DNA of 64,000 bases from Halobacteriales archaeon YIM A00013. GTDB taxonomy: Archaea; Halobacteriota; Halobacteria; Halobacteriales; Haloarculaceae. The translations under genes and the position numbers were made by a program. Shown here piece by piece: positions 1 to 7,847 of this stretch. The DNA is taken from the NCBI GenBank assembly GCA_025041195.1, contig JAKCFM010000001.1:1116001-1180000 (forward strand). The letters are read 5' to 3'. The first letter of the stretch is position 1; each line of letters starts with the position of its first letter. The notes beneath the pieces were generated by a model. That model saw nothing but the letters and a program-made list of their open reading frames with translations. It did not search any database and was not told where the DNA came from.

Positions 1-1024
1 GTCGCGCTCGTTTTTCAGCATCGAGCCGATCGATCTTGTTCAACACCGTTACGATTGGCGCTTCATTGCGTTCGTACAGCGTGTCGTGACAGGTAACGAG
101 CTTCTCTCTAATTGCTTCGATGGGTTCGGAAACATCAACGACTAATAACACCAGATCGGCGCGATACACCGCATCGAGCGTGGACTTAAAGGACTCAACA
201 AGCCAGTGGGGAAGTTCGGATACGAATCCGACGGTGTCAGTCAACAACACGTCTCGACGATCCATATCTACTCGCCGCGTTGTCGTGCCGAGGGTGGTGA
301 ACAGCTGATCCTCAGAGGCAGCCGTCGTATCGAGATCGGGGTGCCGATCTTCGTTCTCGTCGACGGCAAGATCGCTTGCAAGCTGGCGCAACAGGGTTGA
401 TTTTCCGGCGTTTGTGTATCCAGCGAGTGCAACGAGGTCAAACCCAGATTCACGTCGGTGTTCCCGACGCTGTTGTTCGTCAGCCGCAATCTGTGATAGC
501 TCCTCGTTGATCCGACTGATGCGCTTTTTGATATCCTGTTCTCGGCTATCATCGTACTCACCGAGTCCCATAAAGCCGGGACGCTCATCCCGTTTTGCCA
601 GGCTAACCTTCGCCTCAACACGAGGCAGCTCGTATCTCAACTCGGCTAGCTCAACCTGCAGCTGAGCGGTTTTCGTCTGTGCTCGCTGGCCAAAAATATC
701 CAGAATCAATCTGAATCGGTCGATAACGCTCACTCCATCCGGGAGACGAGTTCCCAGGTTGAACGTCTGATACGGCCCGAGTCGATTGTCGAAAATGACG
801 GCTGTGCTCTCAGTTTGTGAAACCAGTTGCGCGAGCTCGTCTACCTTCCCAGAACCGAGACAGAGCGCTGGATCTTCCGTTCGAGTCTGGGTGATCTCAC
901 CGGACACCGTGTAGCCACCGGAACGGGCGAGTTCTTTGATTTCGTCCGTTTCCGGTGGACCGGTGTTGGGATCTGCCCGCGCTGCGATTACGGCGTGGTC
1001 CGTAGCGGTCGGTGTTCCCGTCAC
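1..1024 (-). CDS. hflX: GTPase HflX, C-terminus cut by window edge
   Basis: A ribosome-associated GTPase of the HflX family, translated on the minus strand from a GTG at 1022-1024 and still open at base 1 (341 codons seen). The N-terminal domain includes the family-typical GSGKVDEL segment. The G1 P-loop reads GYTNAGKSTLLRQL and the G4 motif reads NKIDRLD near base 30, so the G domain is almost complete and only the C-terminal tail is missing. It lies downstream of the SBDS gene on the same strand, 53 bases away, so it may belong to the same translation-related operon. The GTG start is the first in-frame start that gives the known N-terminal fold. No Shine-Dalgarno sequence is evident. Identification is firm; the exact start is less so. 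Confidence 0.9.
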   Translation of the reverse strand, partial: MTGTPTATDHAVIAARADPNTGPPETDEIKELARSGGYTVSGEITQTRTEDPALCLGSGKVDELAQLVSQTESTAVIFDNRLGPYQTFNLGTRLPDGVSVIDRFRLILDIFGQRAQTKTAQLQVELAELRYELPRVEAKVSLAKRDERPGFMGLGEYDDSREQDIKKRISRINEELSQIAADEQQRREHRRESGFDLVALAGYTNAGKSTLLRQLASDLAVDENEDRHPDLDTTAASEDQLFTTLGTTTRRVDMDRRDVLLTDTVGFVSELPHWLVESFKSTLDAVYRADLVLLVVDVSEPIEAIREKLVTCHDTLYERNEAPIVTVLNKIDRLDAEKRAR

Positions 1025-1077
1025 TCACGAGGAGGTAGCAGGTCTGTATACTTAACAGTCCGGGCGTGGCTGGATTG

Positions 1078-1803
1078 TCACCTCGTTCCGAGTTCGTCCT
1101 CATCTTTTACAACTCGGGTTTCGGCTTCGCCGCTTGAAACCTCATTCACAAGATCGTAAAAGTCGTTTTGCATCCCTGCTGGGAACTCGATGACACCCAC
1201 CCACGAGCCGTCTGACTGCCACTCTTCGCGTTCTAGTTCGCCGAACTGTCGAATCTTTGCCTGGCCACTGCCGGCGTAATCGGAGGGGAGTCGAACGGCA
1301 ATTATGATTTCATCGAAGCGAATCGGAATGATTGGCCGAAGCGCATCCAGTGCGTCGTCTATCTGTCGTTCGACCGGTTCCATCGGATCAACGGAAAAGC
1401 CTGCTTCTTCGAGGGCCCGTTCGATCCGTTCTGGAGGATGGGGAGCATTGTCCATCTGTGGATTCACTGCGTTTCGCGTGATGCGATCGACGAGCTGGCG
1501 GTGTTTTCGATCCTGCATTTCCCGTCGCTGGTCGGCAGTGATCTGGATATCACCGCGTCGAATTACCTCGGGAATGATCTCAAGAGGGTCGGTCGTCTCA
1601 AAAACCGTCTCAAGATCATCGGCCGCCGGACGATCCCCAGTTGCTGCGTCCTCAAAGACGTCTTCAGCTGCGATAACGGCCTCAAGATCGCCATCGAACT
1701 CGTCACGTTTGATCGAAAGCGCAGCATCAGGATCAACAAGCACTTCGAATCTGGCACCATGTGACTCGAGTCGTGCGGTAACGGCTTCGTCAAGCGATAT
1801 CAT
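1078..1803 (-). CDS. Ribosome assembly factor SBDS (Sdo1 homologue)
   Basis: 241 residues, the usual length for archaeal SBDS. The N-terminal FYSH domain (about residues 1-90) starts MISLDEAVTARLE and contains the FEVLVDP strand. The middle helical domain has ISAxQR-like text (ITADQRREMQDRKHRQLVDRI), and the C-terminal ferredoxin-like domain covers about residues 165-235 (RPIIPIRFDEIIIAVRLP). In the family the protein helps release anti-association factor from the large ribosomal subunit together with an EF2-like GTPase. It follows psmA on the minus strand with a 72-base gap. Proteasome, RNase P and SBDS genes are commonly neighbours in archaea, which supports the call. Confidence 0.95.
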   Translation of the reverse strand: MISLDEAVTARLESHGARFEVLVDPDAALSIKRDEFDGDLEAVIAAEDVFEDAATGDRPAADDLETVFETTDPLEIIPEVIRRGDIQITADQRREMQDRKHRQLVDRITRNAVNPQMDNAPHPPERIERALEEAGFSVDPMEPVERQIDDALDALRPIIPIRFDEIIIAVRLPSDYAGSGQAKIRQFGELEREEWQSDGSWVGVIEFPAGMQNDFYDLVNEVSSGEAETRVVKDEDELGTR

Positions 1804-1875
1804 GGATACTGACTACAGGGAGCGACGGTAAGTGTGTTCTCCTGTGGACCGACGAACCGTTACGGTCGGCTACAG

Positions 1876-2628
1876 TTACTCCTCGGTGTCAGTCTCGTCA
1901 GCCAGCACGTCGTGTTCTTCGAGGTGTTCCGTCACGAGTTCGTCATCGAGCACGGAGTACTGCCCATCTGCGACGGTGACGGTCGCCACACTCAGGCCAG
2001 TCGCATCGAGGCCTTCCTCGGTGACAGACGCGAGCGCGGTGAGTGCGAGTCCAATGCCGGCATCGAGATCCATCCCCTCTTCGTACTCGTCTTGCAGGTA
2101 GGATTCGATGTCCGAGCGGTGTTCACCGACGGCAAGCGCCTTCCACTCACGTGGTGTACCGGACGGGTCGGTTTCGAACAGTCGTGGTGTCCCATCCTCT
2201 ACACCACCAATGATGAGTGCCACACCGAACGGGCGCGCACCGCCAACCTGGGTGTACTGCTGAATGTTGTCCGTAACCGCTTTGGTGAGCGTCTCGACGC
2301 CGATTGGCTCGTTGTAGCGAAGCTGATCAACCTGCGCACGCTGGCGCGCGTAATCGATCAGCTGTCGTGAATCAGCCACATGGCCGGCGCTCGCGATGCC
2401 AATGTGATCATCGGTTTTGTGGAGTTTTTCAACGCTGGATTCGACGAGCAGCGGCGATCGAATTCGCTTTTCGGCGACGAGCACGATGCCGTCTGCCGTT
2501 CGAATGCCGATACTCGCGGATCCTCGTCGGACTGCTTCGCGCGCGTATTCAACCTGATACAACCTGCCGTCCGGGGAGAAGATGGTAATTCCCCGATCGT
2601 ACGCTTGCTGTTGCGATTGTCCCTGCAT
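1876..2628 (-). CDS. psmA: Proteasome subunit alpha
   Basis: Alpha subunit of the archaeal 20S proteasome (250 residues), forming the outer gating rings around the beta-subunit protease chamber in the cytoplasm. The N-terminal alpha signature is clear: YDRGITIFSPDGRLYQVEYA, followed by the Ntn-hydrolase fold with no active-site Thr, as expected for alpha subunits. An acidic C-terminal tail (DVLADETDTEE) is typical of haloarchaea. It starts two bases after the stop of the RNase P component 2 gene, so the two are very likely co-transcribed. The ATG gives the conserved MQGQxQQQAYDRG start. Confidence 0.97.
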   Translation of the reverse strand: MQGQSQQQAYDRGITIFSPDGRLYQVEYAREAVRRGSASIGIRTADGIVLVAEKRIRSPLLVESSVEKLHKTDDHIGIASAGHVADSRQLIDYARQRAQVDQLRYNEPIGVETLTKAVTDNIQQYTQVGGARPFGVALIIGGVEDGTPRLFETDPSGTPREWKALAVGEHRSDIESYLQDEYEEGMDLDAGIGLALTALASVTEEGLDATGLSVATVTVADGQYSVLDDELVTEHLEEHDVLADETDTEE

Positions 2629-2630
2629 AG

Positions 2631-3110
2631 TTACTCGATATCGAAGTCAGTTGCACCCGCGAACCCCGAATCAGTACAGACTGCAACACGTTGCTGGCGA
2701 ACGAACGCCCGCTGTTCGGAATCCTCGAACGCAACGGTTCTCTCTTCTGGTGTTTCCAACGGGCGGCGTATATACCTTTCTTCGCAGGATCGGACCGTCC
2801 CCCCAACGCCTCGAACGCGAACCCGAACCGGCGTCTCGTCGATCGTCGCAATACAGGCGATCGCTGCCCGTGCTGGTTCAACCTCTCCACGTCGAACACG
2901 GACCACTGCAGTCGCCATCCCGTCTACGGTGTCGAATCCAAGGAGGCGACAGTCCATCCGCGCACTGACAGCGTCTCCCAGCAGATTCTGTGCGCTGAAG
3001 TACAGCTCACGCTGGAACTGCCCCCGGGAAAGTTGCGTATTCGGCCAGGTCTCGATTTCGACCCCGAGATATCGCCATCGGGGCCGGAGGTGTTTCGGGA
3101 GATGGCGCAC
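2631..3110 (-). CDS. rnp2: Ribonuclease P protein component 2 (Pop5 family)
   Basis: A 159-residue Pop5-family protein subunit of archaeal RNase P, which processes the 5' ends of pre-tRNA with an RNA catalyst. The start MRHLPKHLRPRWRYLGVEIE is the typical N-terminus of haloarchaeal Rnp2, and the VVRVRRGEVEPARAAIACI segment is the conserved core. It is packed tightly: two bases after the methyltransferase gene and two before psmA. Its partner subunit Rnp3 is encoded two genes upstream in the same operon. Confidence 0.93.
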   Translation of the reverse strand: MRHLPKHLRPRWRYLGVEIETWPNTQLSRGQFQRELYFSAQNLLGDAVSARMDCRLLGFDTVDGMATAVVRVRRGEVEPARAAIACIATIDETPVRVRVRGVGGTVRSCEERYIRRPLETPEERTVAFEDSEQRAFVRQQRVAVCTDSGFAGATDFDIE

Positions 3111-3112
3111 GA

Positions 3113-3727
3113 TTAGTCCGATCCCACCGATCGTTCGGCTACCAGCACGCCAACCTGTGGTGAAATTGACTCGACCACGGTCAGAGAAAATCCAGAGTCG
3201 GTCAATGCATCGGCCAGCATCCCGACGGTTGCTGGATCATCAACCTCTGGGTCAAAAAATTCCGCAGCAGAATCGGGCTCGTCAAAAAGCATCACGTCAC
3301 CGAGCACGAACCGCTCGGGATCGAACGACGCGATCGTCGCTATTGCCTCCCGTTTTTCTTCATCACTAAGGTGATGCATTGCAAAATTCGAGACGACGAT
3401 GTCAACCGGCCCATCGTAGTTGGGTTCACGGAACGAGCCGTGCGCAAAGCTAACGTTCTCGATTCCTTGTTGGGTGGCTTTCTCGCTTGCGCGGTCCATC
3501 ATCCCTTCGCTAATGTCTCGACCGATCACCTGGGCGGCTGACTCGGCGAGTGAAAGTGCGATCGCTCCTGTTCCGGTGCCGAGGTCGAGAATAACGGCAT
3601 CGTCTGCTTGCGCGTGTCTACAAACGTTATCAACACAAGCCGTATACTCCGCACTGTTTTGTGACTCGTCATACTGGGTGGCGTGATCGTCAAAGCGCGC
3701 AGCGTGTTCTTCAATCGTTTTCTTCAT
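3113..3727 (-). CDS. Class I SAM-dependent methyltransferase
   Basis: A 204-residue Rossmann-fold methyltransferase. Motif I is LDLGTGTGAIALSLAE (residues about 48-63), followed by an acidic residue in VIGRDISEGMM and the motif IV-like VVSNFAMHHLSDEEK. The ATG at 3727 is chosen because it gives the MKKTIEEHAARFDDHA start and overlaps the rnp3 stop by 17 bases; the open frame runs 126 bases further upstream but only inside rnp3. It is sandwiched between the two RNase P protein genes, so an RNA or ribosome substrate is attractive, but sequence alone also fits a small-molecule methyltransferase. The substrate is unknown. Confidence 0.85.
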   Translation of the reverse strand: MKKTIEEHAARFDDHATQYDESQNSAEYTACVDNVCRHAQADDAVILDLGTGTGAIALSLAESAAQVIGRDISEGMMDRASEKATQQGIENVSFAHGSFREPNYDGPVDIVVSNFAMHHLSDEEKREAIATIASFDPERFVLGDVMLFDEPDSAAEFFDPEVDDPATVGMLADALTDSGFSLTVVESISPQVGVLVAERSVGSD

Positions 3728-4427
3728 ACGAATCAGTATAGACCCCTGGCTCAATGAACGACTCGGACTGTCGGACCCGATTTCGTTCTGCAATTTTCCC
3801 CCACTGTTCGAAGCCAGCCTGGATCTGTGAGCGCGAAAAGCCAACTGTCTCACCGACTGCGTTCAGTTCCCTGGGACTGCGTAGTTCCAGATGGCTGGAG
3901 GGGTCAGCTGAAACCACGAACGGAACGTCGTACTTCTCGACGAGCGTTCGTAATTTCTGCAGTCCGGAAATGGCATGCACACGCTCGCCACCGGTCGCGC
4001 GCAGTACGCGTCCGAAATTGAATTCGACAGCGACCTCGTTTGCGGCCGCCGCGGCTGCGAGCACGTGATTGAACGCTCCATCAGCCATTGGATGGCAGAG
4101 AACGTCCACACGTGGGTCTTCACAGGCCATCCGATTGAACTGGCCGCCGTGAACGCCAACAATTGTCCGCTCTGGTCGATATTTCGTGATCGCGCTTGCG
4201 ACCGACGATCGGTCGTCGCTTCTGATTTCGATTGCGTTCACGACATCTATATCGTACGCAGCACCGATCGCGGCCCGGTCGAAGGTCGATTTGTAGTCGT
4301 CGTGGTTGCGGACGATGAGCCCATCGAAGCCACTCTCTCGTGCAGTGAGAGCGAATCGTGCAACAGAACTGACACCGTCGGGGCGCGCGTGGGCGGTCGC
4401 ATACATGGATGTCGATTCGTGTGCCAT
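3711..4427 (-). CDS. rnp3: Ribonuclease P protein component 3 (Rpp30 family)
   Basis: A 238-residue Rpp30-family protein with a PHP-like TIM-barrel fold, a structural subunit of RNase P that pairs with Pop5. Recognisable segments are HARPDGVSSVARFALTA, GLIVRNHDD, IVGVHGGQFNR and VEFNFGRVLR. The C-terminus overlaps the methyltransferase start by 17 bases, which implies translational coupling. An internal ATG seven codons in (4406) starts MYATAHARPDG and matches the usual N-terminus better, so the true start may be 4406. Confidence 0.92.
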   Translation of the reverse strand: MAHESTSMYATAHARPDGVSSVARFALTARESGFDGLIVRNHDDYKSTFDRAAIGAAYDIDVVNAIEIRSDDRSSVASAITKYRPERTIVGVHGGQFNRMACEDPRVDVLCHPMADGAFNHVLAAAAAANEVAVEFNFGRVLRATGGERVHAISGLQKLRTLVEKYDVPFVVSADPSSHLELRSPRELNAVGETVGFSRSQIQAGFEQWGKIAERNRVRQSESFIEPGVYTDSYEEND

Positions 4428-4441
4428 CTGTGTGTTTCAGA

Positions 4442-4870
4442 TCAGTCCTGTTCGAACGCCTCGCGGACGTTCTTTACTGCGCCTTCTTTCGTTGCTGGAT
4501 ACGCTTCGACTTTGCCTCGAACGGAGAGTCCATTCCCAAGCGTCACCGTTCCATGAAACGCCCGCTGTTTATCGAGATACAGATAGAACTCACAGTTGTC
4601 GGTGATCCGGTTTGCTATCTGAGCGACCACCGTTTCCCATTCGGACTCGTCCATTGACTGGAGATTGCCGAGTACGGTTCGAAGCTCCTGCGCGCGTTCA
4701 ACGCGAGCTGAGAGGACCGTGATTGGATCGCCAGCATAGCCCGTGTTCTCGACGCGCTCGACCGGAACGTCATCTGGAAGTAGCTTTCGCATCGACGCTG
4801 TAACACGTTCTTCGTCCTCGGTGGCGTAGCTGAACGCCTGGAGATCGATGTAGTGGAATGGAACTGTCAC
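4442..4870 (-). CDS. COG1325-family RNA-binding protein (predicted exosome subunit)
   Basis: 142 residues, first gene of the minus-strand operon. The start MTVPFHYIDLQAFSYATEDEER and the segment LYLDKQRAFHGTVTLG are characteristic of the archaeal COG1325 (DUF54-like) family, annotated as RNA binding and predicted to be exosome associated because of its conserved neighbourhood with RNase P and proteasome genes. No catalytic motif is visible. It ends 14 bases before rnp3. The function is known only by context. Confidence 0.85.
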   Translation of the reverse strand: MTVPFHYIDLQAFSYATEDEERVTASMRKLLPDDVPVERVENTGYAGDPITVLSARVERAQELRTVLGNLQSMDESEWETVVAQIANRITDNCEFYLYLDKQRAFHGTVTLGNGLSVRGKVEAYPATKEGAVKNVREAFEQD

Positions 4871-4877
4871 GATAGCG

Positions 4878-5060
4878 CTACTCGGATGCGGCTTCCAGAG
4901 AATCCTCCGGAACGCCCTGTTCCTGTCCGTCCTCGAAGCTCACCGTGTACGTTGCGTCTCCGAACATCGTTTCCATTACCTGTGTAATCGTTCCAACATC
5001 GCCGTCGTACTCACTGTGCTGATCGTGCAAGACGACTTCGTCGTCCTCCTCGAATGCCAT
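4878..5060 (-). CDS. DUF1918-family small acidic protein
   Basis: A 60-residue acidic protein beginning MAFEEDDEVVLHDQHSEYDG. It is a small beta-barrel (KOW/SH3-like) domain with the conserved GTITQVMETMFGDATYTVSF core. The open frame extends nine codons upstream (to 5087), but the internal ATG at 5060 fits the family start. Homologues are common single genes in haloarchaea, and the role is unknown. It sits directly before the COG1325 gene on the same strand with a 7-base gap, so it may be co-transcribed with the RNase P operon. Confidence 0.75.
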   Translation of the reverse strand: MAFEEDDEVVLHDQHSEYDGDVGTITQVMETMFGDATYTVSFEDGQEQGVPEDSLEAASE

Positions 5061-5156
5061 ACCGTGGCCTATCCAACCCCTGGACAAAAAGACCCTGATT
5101 TCACCGCCAGGAGCTCCACTCGGTCAGGGGATCACGGATCGATATTGAGACAGCTC

Positions 5157-5170
5157 AATAAACATATTTA
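5157..5170 (+). promoter_or_regulatory. TATA-like promoter of the DUF899 gene
   Basis: An AT-rich element reading AATAAACATATTTAG lies about 60 bases before the ATG at 5224. It is preceded by a small inverted repeat TTGAG-ACAG-CTCAA (5144-5157). This is the only TATA-like run in the divergent gap between the DUF1918 and DUF899 genes. The position predicts a leader of roughly 30 bases. Confidence 0.4.
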
Positions 5171-5223
5171 GTTCCATATATGAGGGCGATAGGCTTTTGC
5201 CAGTAGTTGCGATCATAGTAATC

Positions 5224-5997
5224 ATGACAGACCCTGAAATCGAACTGCCGCCCGTTGTGTCTCGCGAGGAGTGGCGTAACGATCGCATAGCACTCCTTGA
5301 ACAGGAAAAAGCACTCACACGGAAACGCGATGCGTTGAGTGCCGAACGCCGCCGGCTGCCGATGGTTGCGGTTGATACGGAGTACACCTTCGATGGGCCC
5401 GACGGCGAAGCGAGCCTTCTCGATATGTTCGAGGGCCGACGCCAGCTCATCATTCAGCATTTCATGTTCGATCCAGAGTGGGAGGAGGGCTGTCCGAACT
5501 GTTCAATGTGGACGGATAATATCGCTCGTGGCCACCGCAATCATCTTCACGATCGTACCACCACTCTCGCACTGGTCTCTCGGGCACCCAGAGAGAAAAT
5601 CGAGCCGTTCCAGGAACGAATGGGCTGGTCGCTCCCCTGGTACTCCTCCTACGGAAGCGACTTCAACTATGACTTTCACGTCACGATAGATGAAGATGTA
5701 GCCCCGATCGAATACAACTATATGGACGCAGAAACGCTCGAACGAAAAGGCGCCGAGGATCATCTAGACGGTGAACGGCCAGGCCTTAGCGTTTTTCTCC
5801 GGGATGGAGGTACCGTCTATCACACCTACTCGACGTACGCTCGGGGAATCGAACAGGTCGGCGGGGCGAACTACTTCCTCGATCTTACGCCGCTCGGCCG
5901 GCAAGAAGCGTGGGAGGAGCCAGCCCAACGCGTGTCGACTAAACGCTCCAAAGCTGGCGGTGAGGGGATCCGGTATCCCGACGAGTACGACGAGTGA
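5224..5997 (+). CDS. DUF899 family thioredoxin-like protein
   Basis: 257 residues of the DUF899 (DUF899/AhpC-TSA-like) family. The segments LPPVVSREEWRNDRIALLEQEK and GCPNCSMWTDN are family hallmarks; the CPNC pair lies where thioredoxin-like folds have their redox site. Other landmarks are FDPEWEEGCP and NYFLDLTPLGRQEAWEE. ATG at 5224 is chosen over an upstream in-frame ATG (5197) because it gives the family N-terminus. Members are predicted cytoplasmic redox or dithiol-binding proteins without an established reaction. It is divergent from the RNase P operon and is likely monocistronic. Confidence 0.88.
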   Translation: MTDPEIELPPVVSREEWRNDRIALLEQEKALTRKRDALSAERRRLPMVAVDTEYTFDGPDGEASLLDMFEGRRQLIIQHFMFDPEWEEGCPNCSMWTDNIARGHRNHLHDRTTTLALVSRAPREKIEPFQERMGWSLPWYSSYGSDFNYDFHVTIDEDVAPIEYNYMDAETLERKGAEDHLDGERPGLSVFLRDGGTVYHTYSTYARGIEQVGGANYFLDLTPLGRQEAWEEPAQRVSTKRSKAGGEGIRYPDEYDE

Positions 5998-6151
5998 GGT
6001 GGTTCCATTTTTGCAGCGCTCGCTGTGGTGGCATGCCAGCGATGGCAAAAAACGAGAATGGACCACTGTTCTCAGATGAGGTGTATGGTACAAATATGAG
6101 GTGAGATTGGGTAACTCGATTCTATATGGGTGAGGTCCGTACCGATAGACT

Positions 6152-7357
6152 ATGGGATCGATGGATTCGGATGGGCCACCAGCACGGCCGAGCGCTCTAG
6201 ACAGTCGGAAACGCAAGCTGGCTCCGTTCGACTGGTATCGCCAGATGCGATCGGAAACACCGGTTCGATACGATGAAGAGCGAGACGTGTGGGACGTGTT
6301 CCGGTATGACGAAACAAAACAGATCCTTGAAGATTACGAGACGTTCTCATCAGAGCGACCGGTTACAACGGAAACAGAGACGGAGTATGGCACGTTCGCG
6401 ACTGATCTGATGATAAACACCGATCCACCCCGTCACGACGAACTCAGGGATGTCGTCGACGATGCGTTCACACCAGGTTCTATAAAAAAGCTCGGTCCCC
6501 ACGTTCGTGAGGTTACGATCGACCTCCTGGACGAGGCGACGCGTTCCGGTACCGAAATCGACCTCGTCTCCACTTTGGCAGCACCACTTCCAGTGACGGT
6601 CATCGCAGAGTTGCTTGGAATACCAACCGACGATCGCGCGACATTCAAGCGGTGGTCAGACACCATCATCGCGGGGACTACAGGCGACTCTACGGTTGCG
6701 ACCCGACAGCAAGCGACACAAGAGGAGATGGCCGAGTATTTCATGGAACTGTTCGAGCGCAGGAAATCGGATCCACAAGAGGATCTCCTCTCCACAATTC
6801 TCAATGCAAACAGCGAGGAACACCAATTAGCACCAACAGAACTGCTCGGGTTTGTGGCGCTGTTACTGATAGCTGGCAACGTCACAACAACGAATCTGAT
6901 CACCAACGCCATGGTCGTTTTTTCGGAGGATACAGACAGAATGGAGTCGATCAGATCAAATGGCTCGCTCGATCTCGCGATCGAAGAGGTGCTCAGAACG
7001 CGCGCGCCAATCCAAGCGGTTACTCGGGTCTCAACCCGCGACGTTGCGGTCGGTGATAAATCGATCAAAGAAGCTGATCGAGTTGTTGCCTGGATCGGAT
7101 CGGCAAACAGGGATGCATCCACGTTTGCGGACGCAGAACAGTTCATTCCGGATCGAAACCCAAATCACCATCTCGCGTTTGGCTCTGGCATTCATTACTG
7201 TCTGGGTGCGCATCTGGCCAGACTTGAGGCACGAACCGCGCTTTCAACCCTCTTCGAGCAGTATAGCCGAATCGAACTCCCGGACGAGCGGCGAATCCCA
7301 CTCGACAGCGGGTTCGTCTACGGAATCAAACAGTTACCTGTTCGGCTCCACGAATAA
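6152..7357 (+). CDS. Cytochrome P450
   Basis: A 401-residue soluble class I-type P450. The heme-binding loop FGSGIHYCLGAHLAR (about residues 347-361) has the thiolate Cys, the K-helix ExxR is present as EVLR, and the I-helix reads IAGNVTTTNLI near residue 247. Most P450s of this group have AGNETT there, so the conserved acidic residue of the acid-alcohol pair is a Val here. The N-terminus has no membrane anchor. No ferredoxin or reductase gene is adjacent, so the electron donor is not indicated. The substrate is unknown; haloarchaeal homologues are mostly uncharacterised. Confidence 0.95.
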   Translation: MGSMDSDGPPARPSALDSRKRKLAPFDWYRQMRSETPVRYDEERDVWDVFRYDETKQILEDYETFSSERPVTTETETEYGTFATDLMINTDPPRHDELRDVVDDAFTPGSIKKLGPHVREVTIDLLDEATRSGTEIDLVSTLAAPLPVTVIAELLGIPTDDRATFKRWSDTIIAGTTGDSTVATRQQATQEEMAEYFMELFERRKSDPQEDLLSTILNANSEEHQLAPTELLGFVALLLIAGNVTTTNLITNAMVVFSEDTDRMESIRSNGSLDLAIEEVLRTRAPIQAVTRVSTRDVAVGDKSIKEADRVVAWIGSANRDASTFADAEQFIPDRNPNHHLAFGSGIHYCLGAHLARLEARTALSTLFEQYSRIELPDERRIPLDSGFVYGIKQLPVRLHE

Positions 7358-7370
7358 ACCACGGGTCGGC

Positions 7371-7847
7371 TCACTCTGGCGTTTCCTTTTCCTTTTGAAC
7401 GACGTGAACGTCCTCGATAGCCGTCGTGGGATACTCGCCAGCCTCGTCTTTCTCGCTGGATTTGACCATATCCCAGATGACGTTGAGGCCAGTGGTAACG
7501 CCCATGAGCGCCTCCATTTCACAGCCAGTTTTCCCCGTCGTATCGACGGTTACGGTGAGCGTTACGAACGGCTCCGCACAGTCGAACTCGGTATCAATGT
7601 TCGTTATCGGAATCTGATGACAGAGTGGAATCGTCTCCCAGGTGTGTTTGATGGCTTGAATTGCACCAATCCGTGCCGTTGCGAGGACATTTCCCTTGCC
7701 AACAGTGTTGGCTTCGATCGCGTCGATGGTTGCTGGTGACAGTCGAATCTTGCCGCGTGCGCGTGCGCGACGGTAGCTATCCGGTTTTGACCCAATATCG
7801 ACCATCTGCACCGAATCATCCGCAATGTGAGTGAACTCGTCAGTCAT
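7371..7847 (-). CDS. moaC: Cyclic pyranopterin monophosphate synthase MoaC
   Basis: A 158-residue second enzyme of molybdenum cofactor synthesis. The family core is clear: MVDIGSKPDSYRRA at the N-terminus, KGNVLATARIGAIQA, then PLCHQIPITNI and GCEMEALMGVTTGLNVIWDMVKS carrying the catalytic region. It overlaps the start of the downstream-numbered nnr gene by eight bases (nnr ends at 7840), so both are likely one transcript. It is relevant to the window because two molybdopterin enzymes are encoded at 29.6-33.4 kb. Confidence 0.96.
   Translation of the reverse strand: MTDEFTHIADDSVQMVDIGSKPDSYRRARARGKIRLSPATIDAIEANTVGKGNVLATARIGAIQAIKHTWETIPLCHQIPITNIDTEFDCAEPFVTLTVTVDTTGKTGCEMEALMGVTTGLNVIWDMVKSSEKDEAGEYPTTAIEDVHVVQKEKETPE

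Noticed and set aside
2380-3369. Plus-strand open frame of 329 codons opposite psmA, rnp2 and the methyltransferase
   Set aside because: Shadow of three well-recognised genes.
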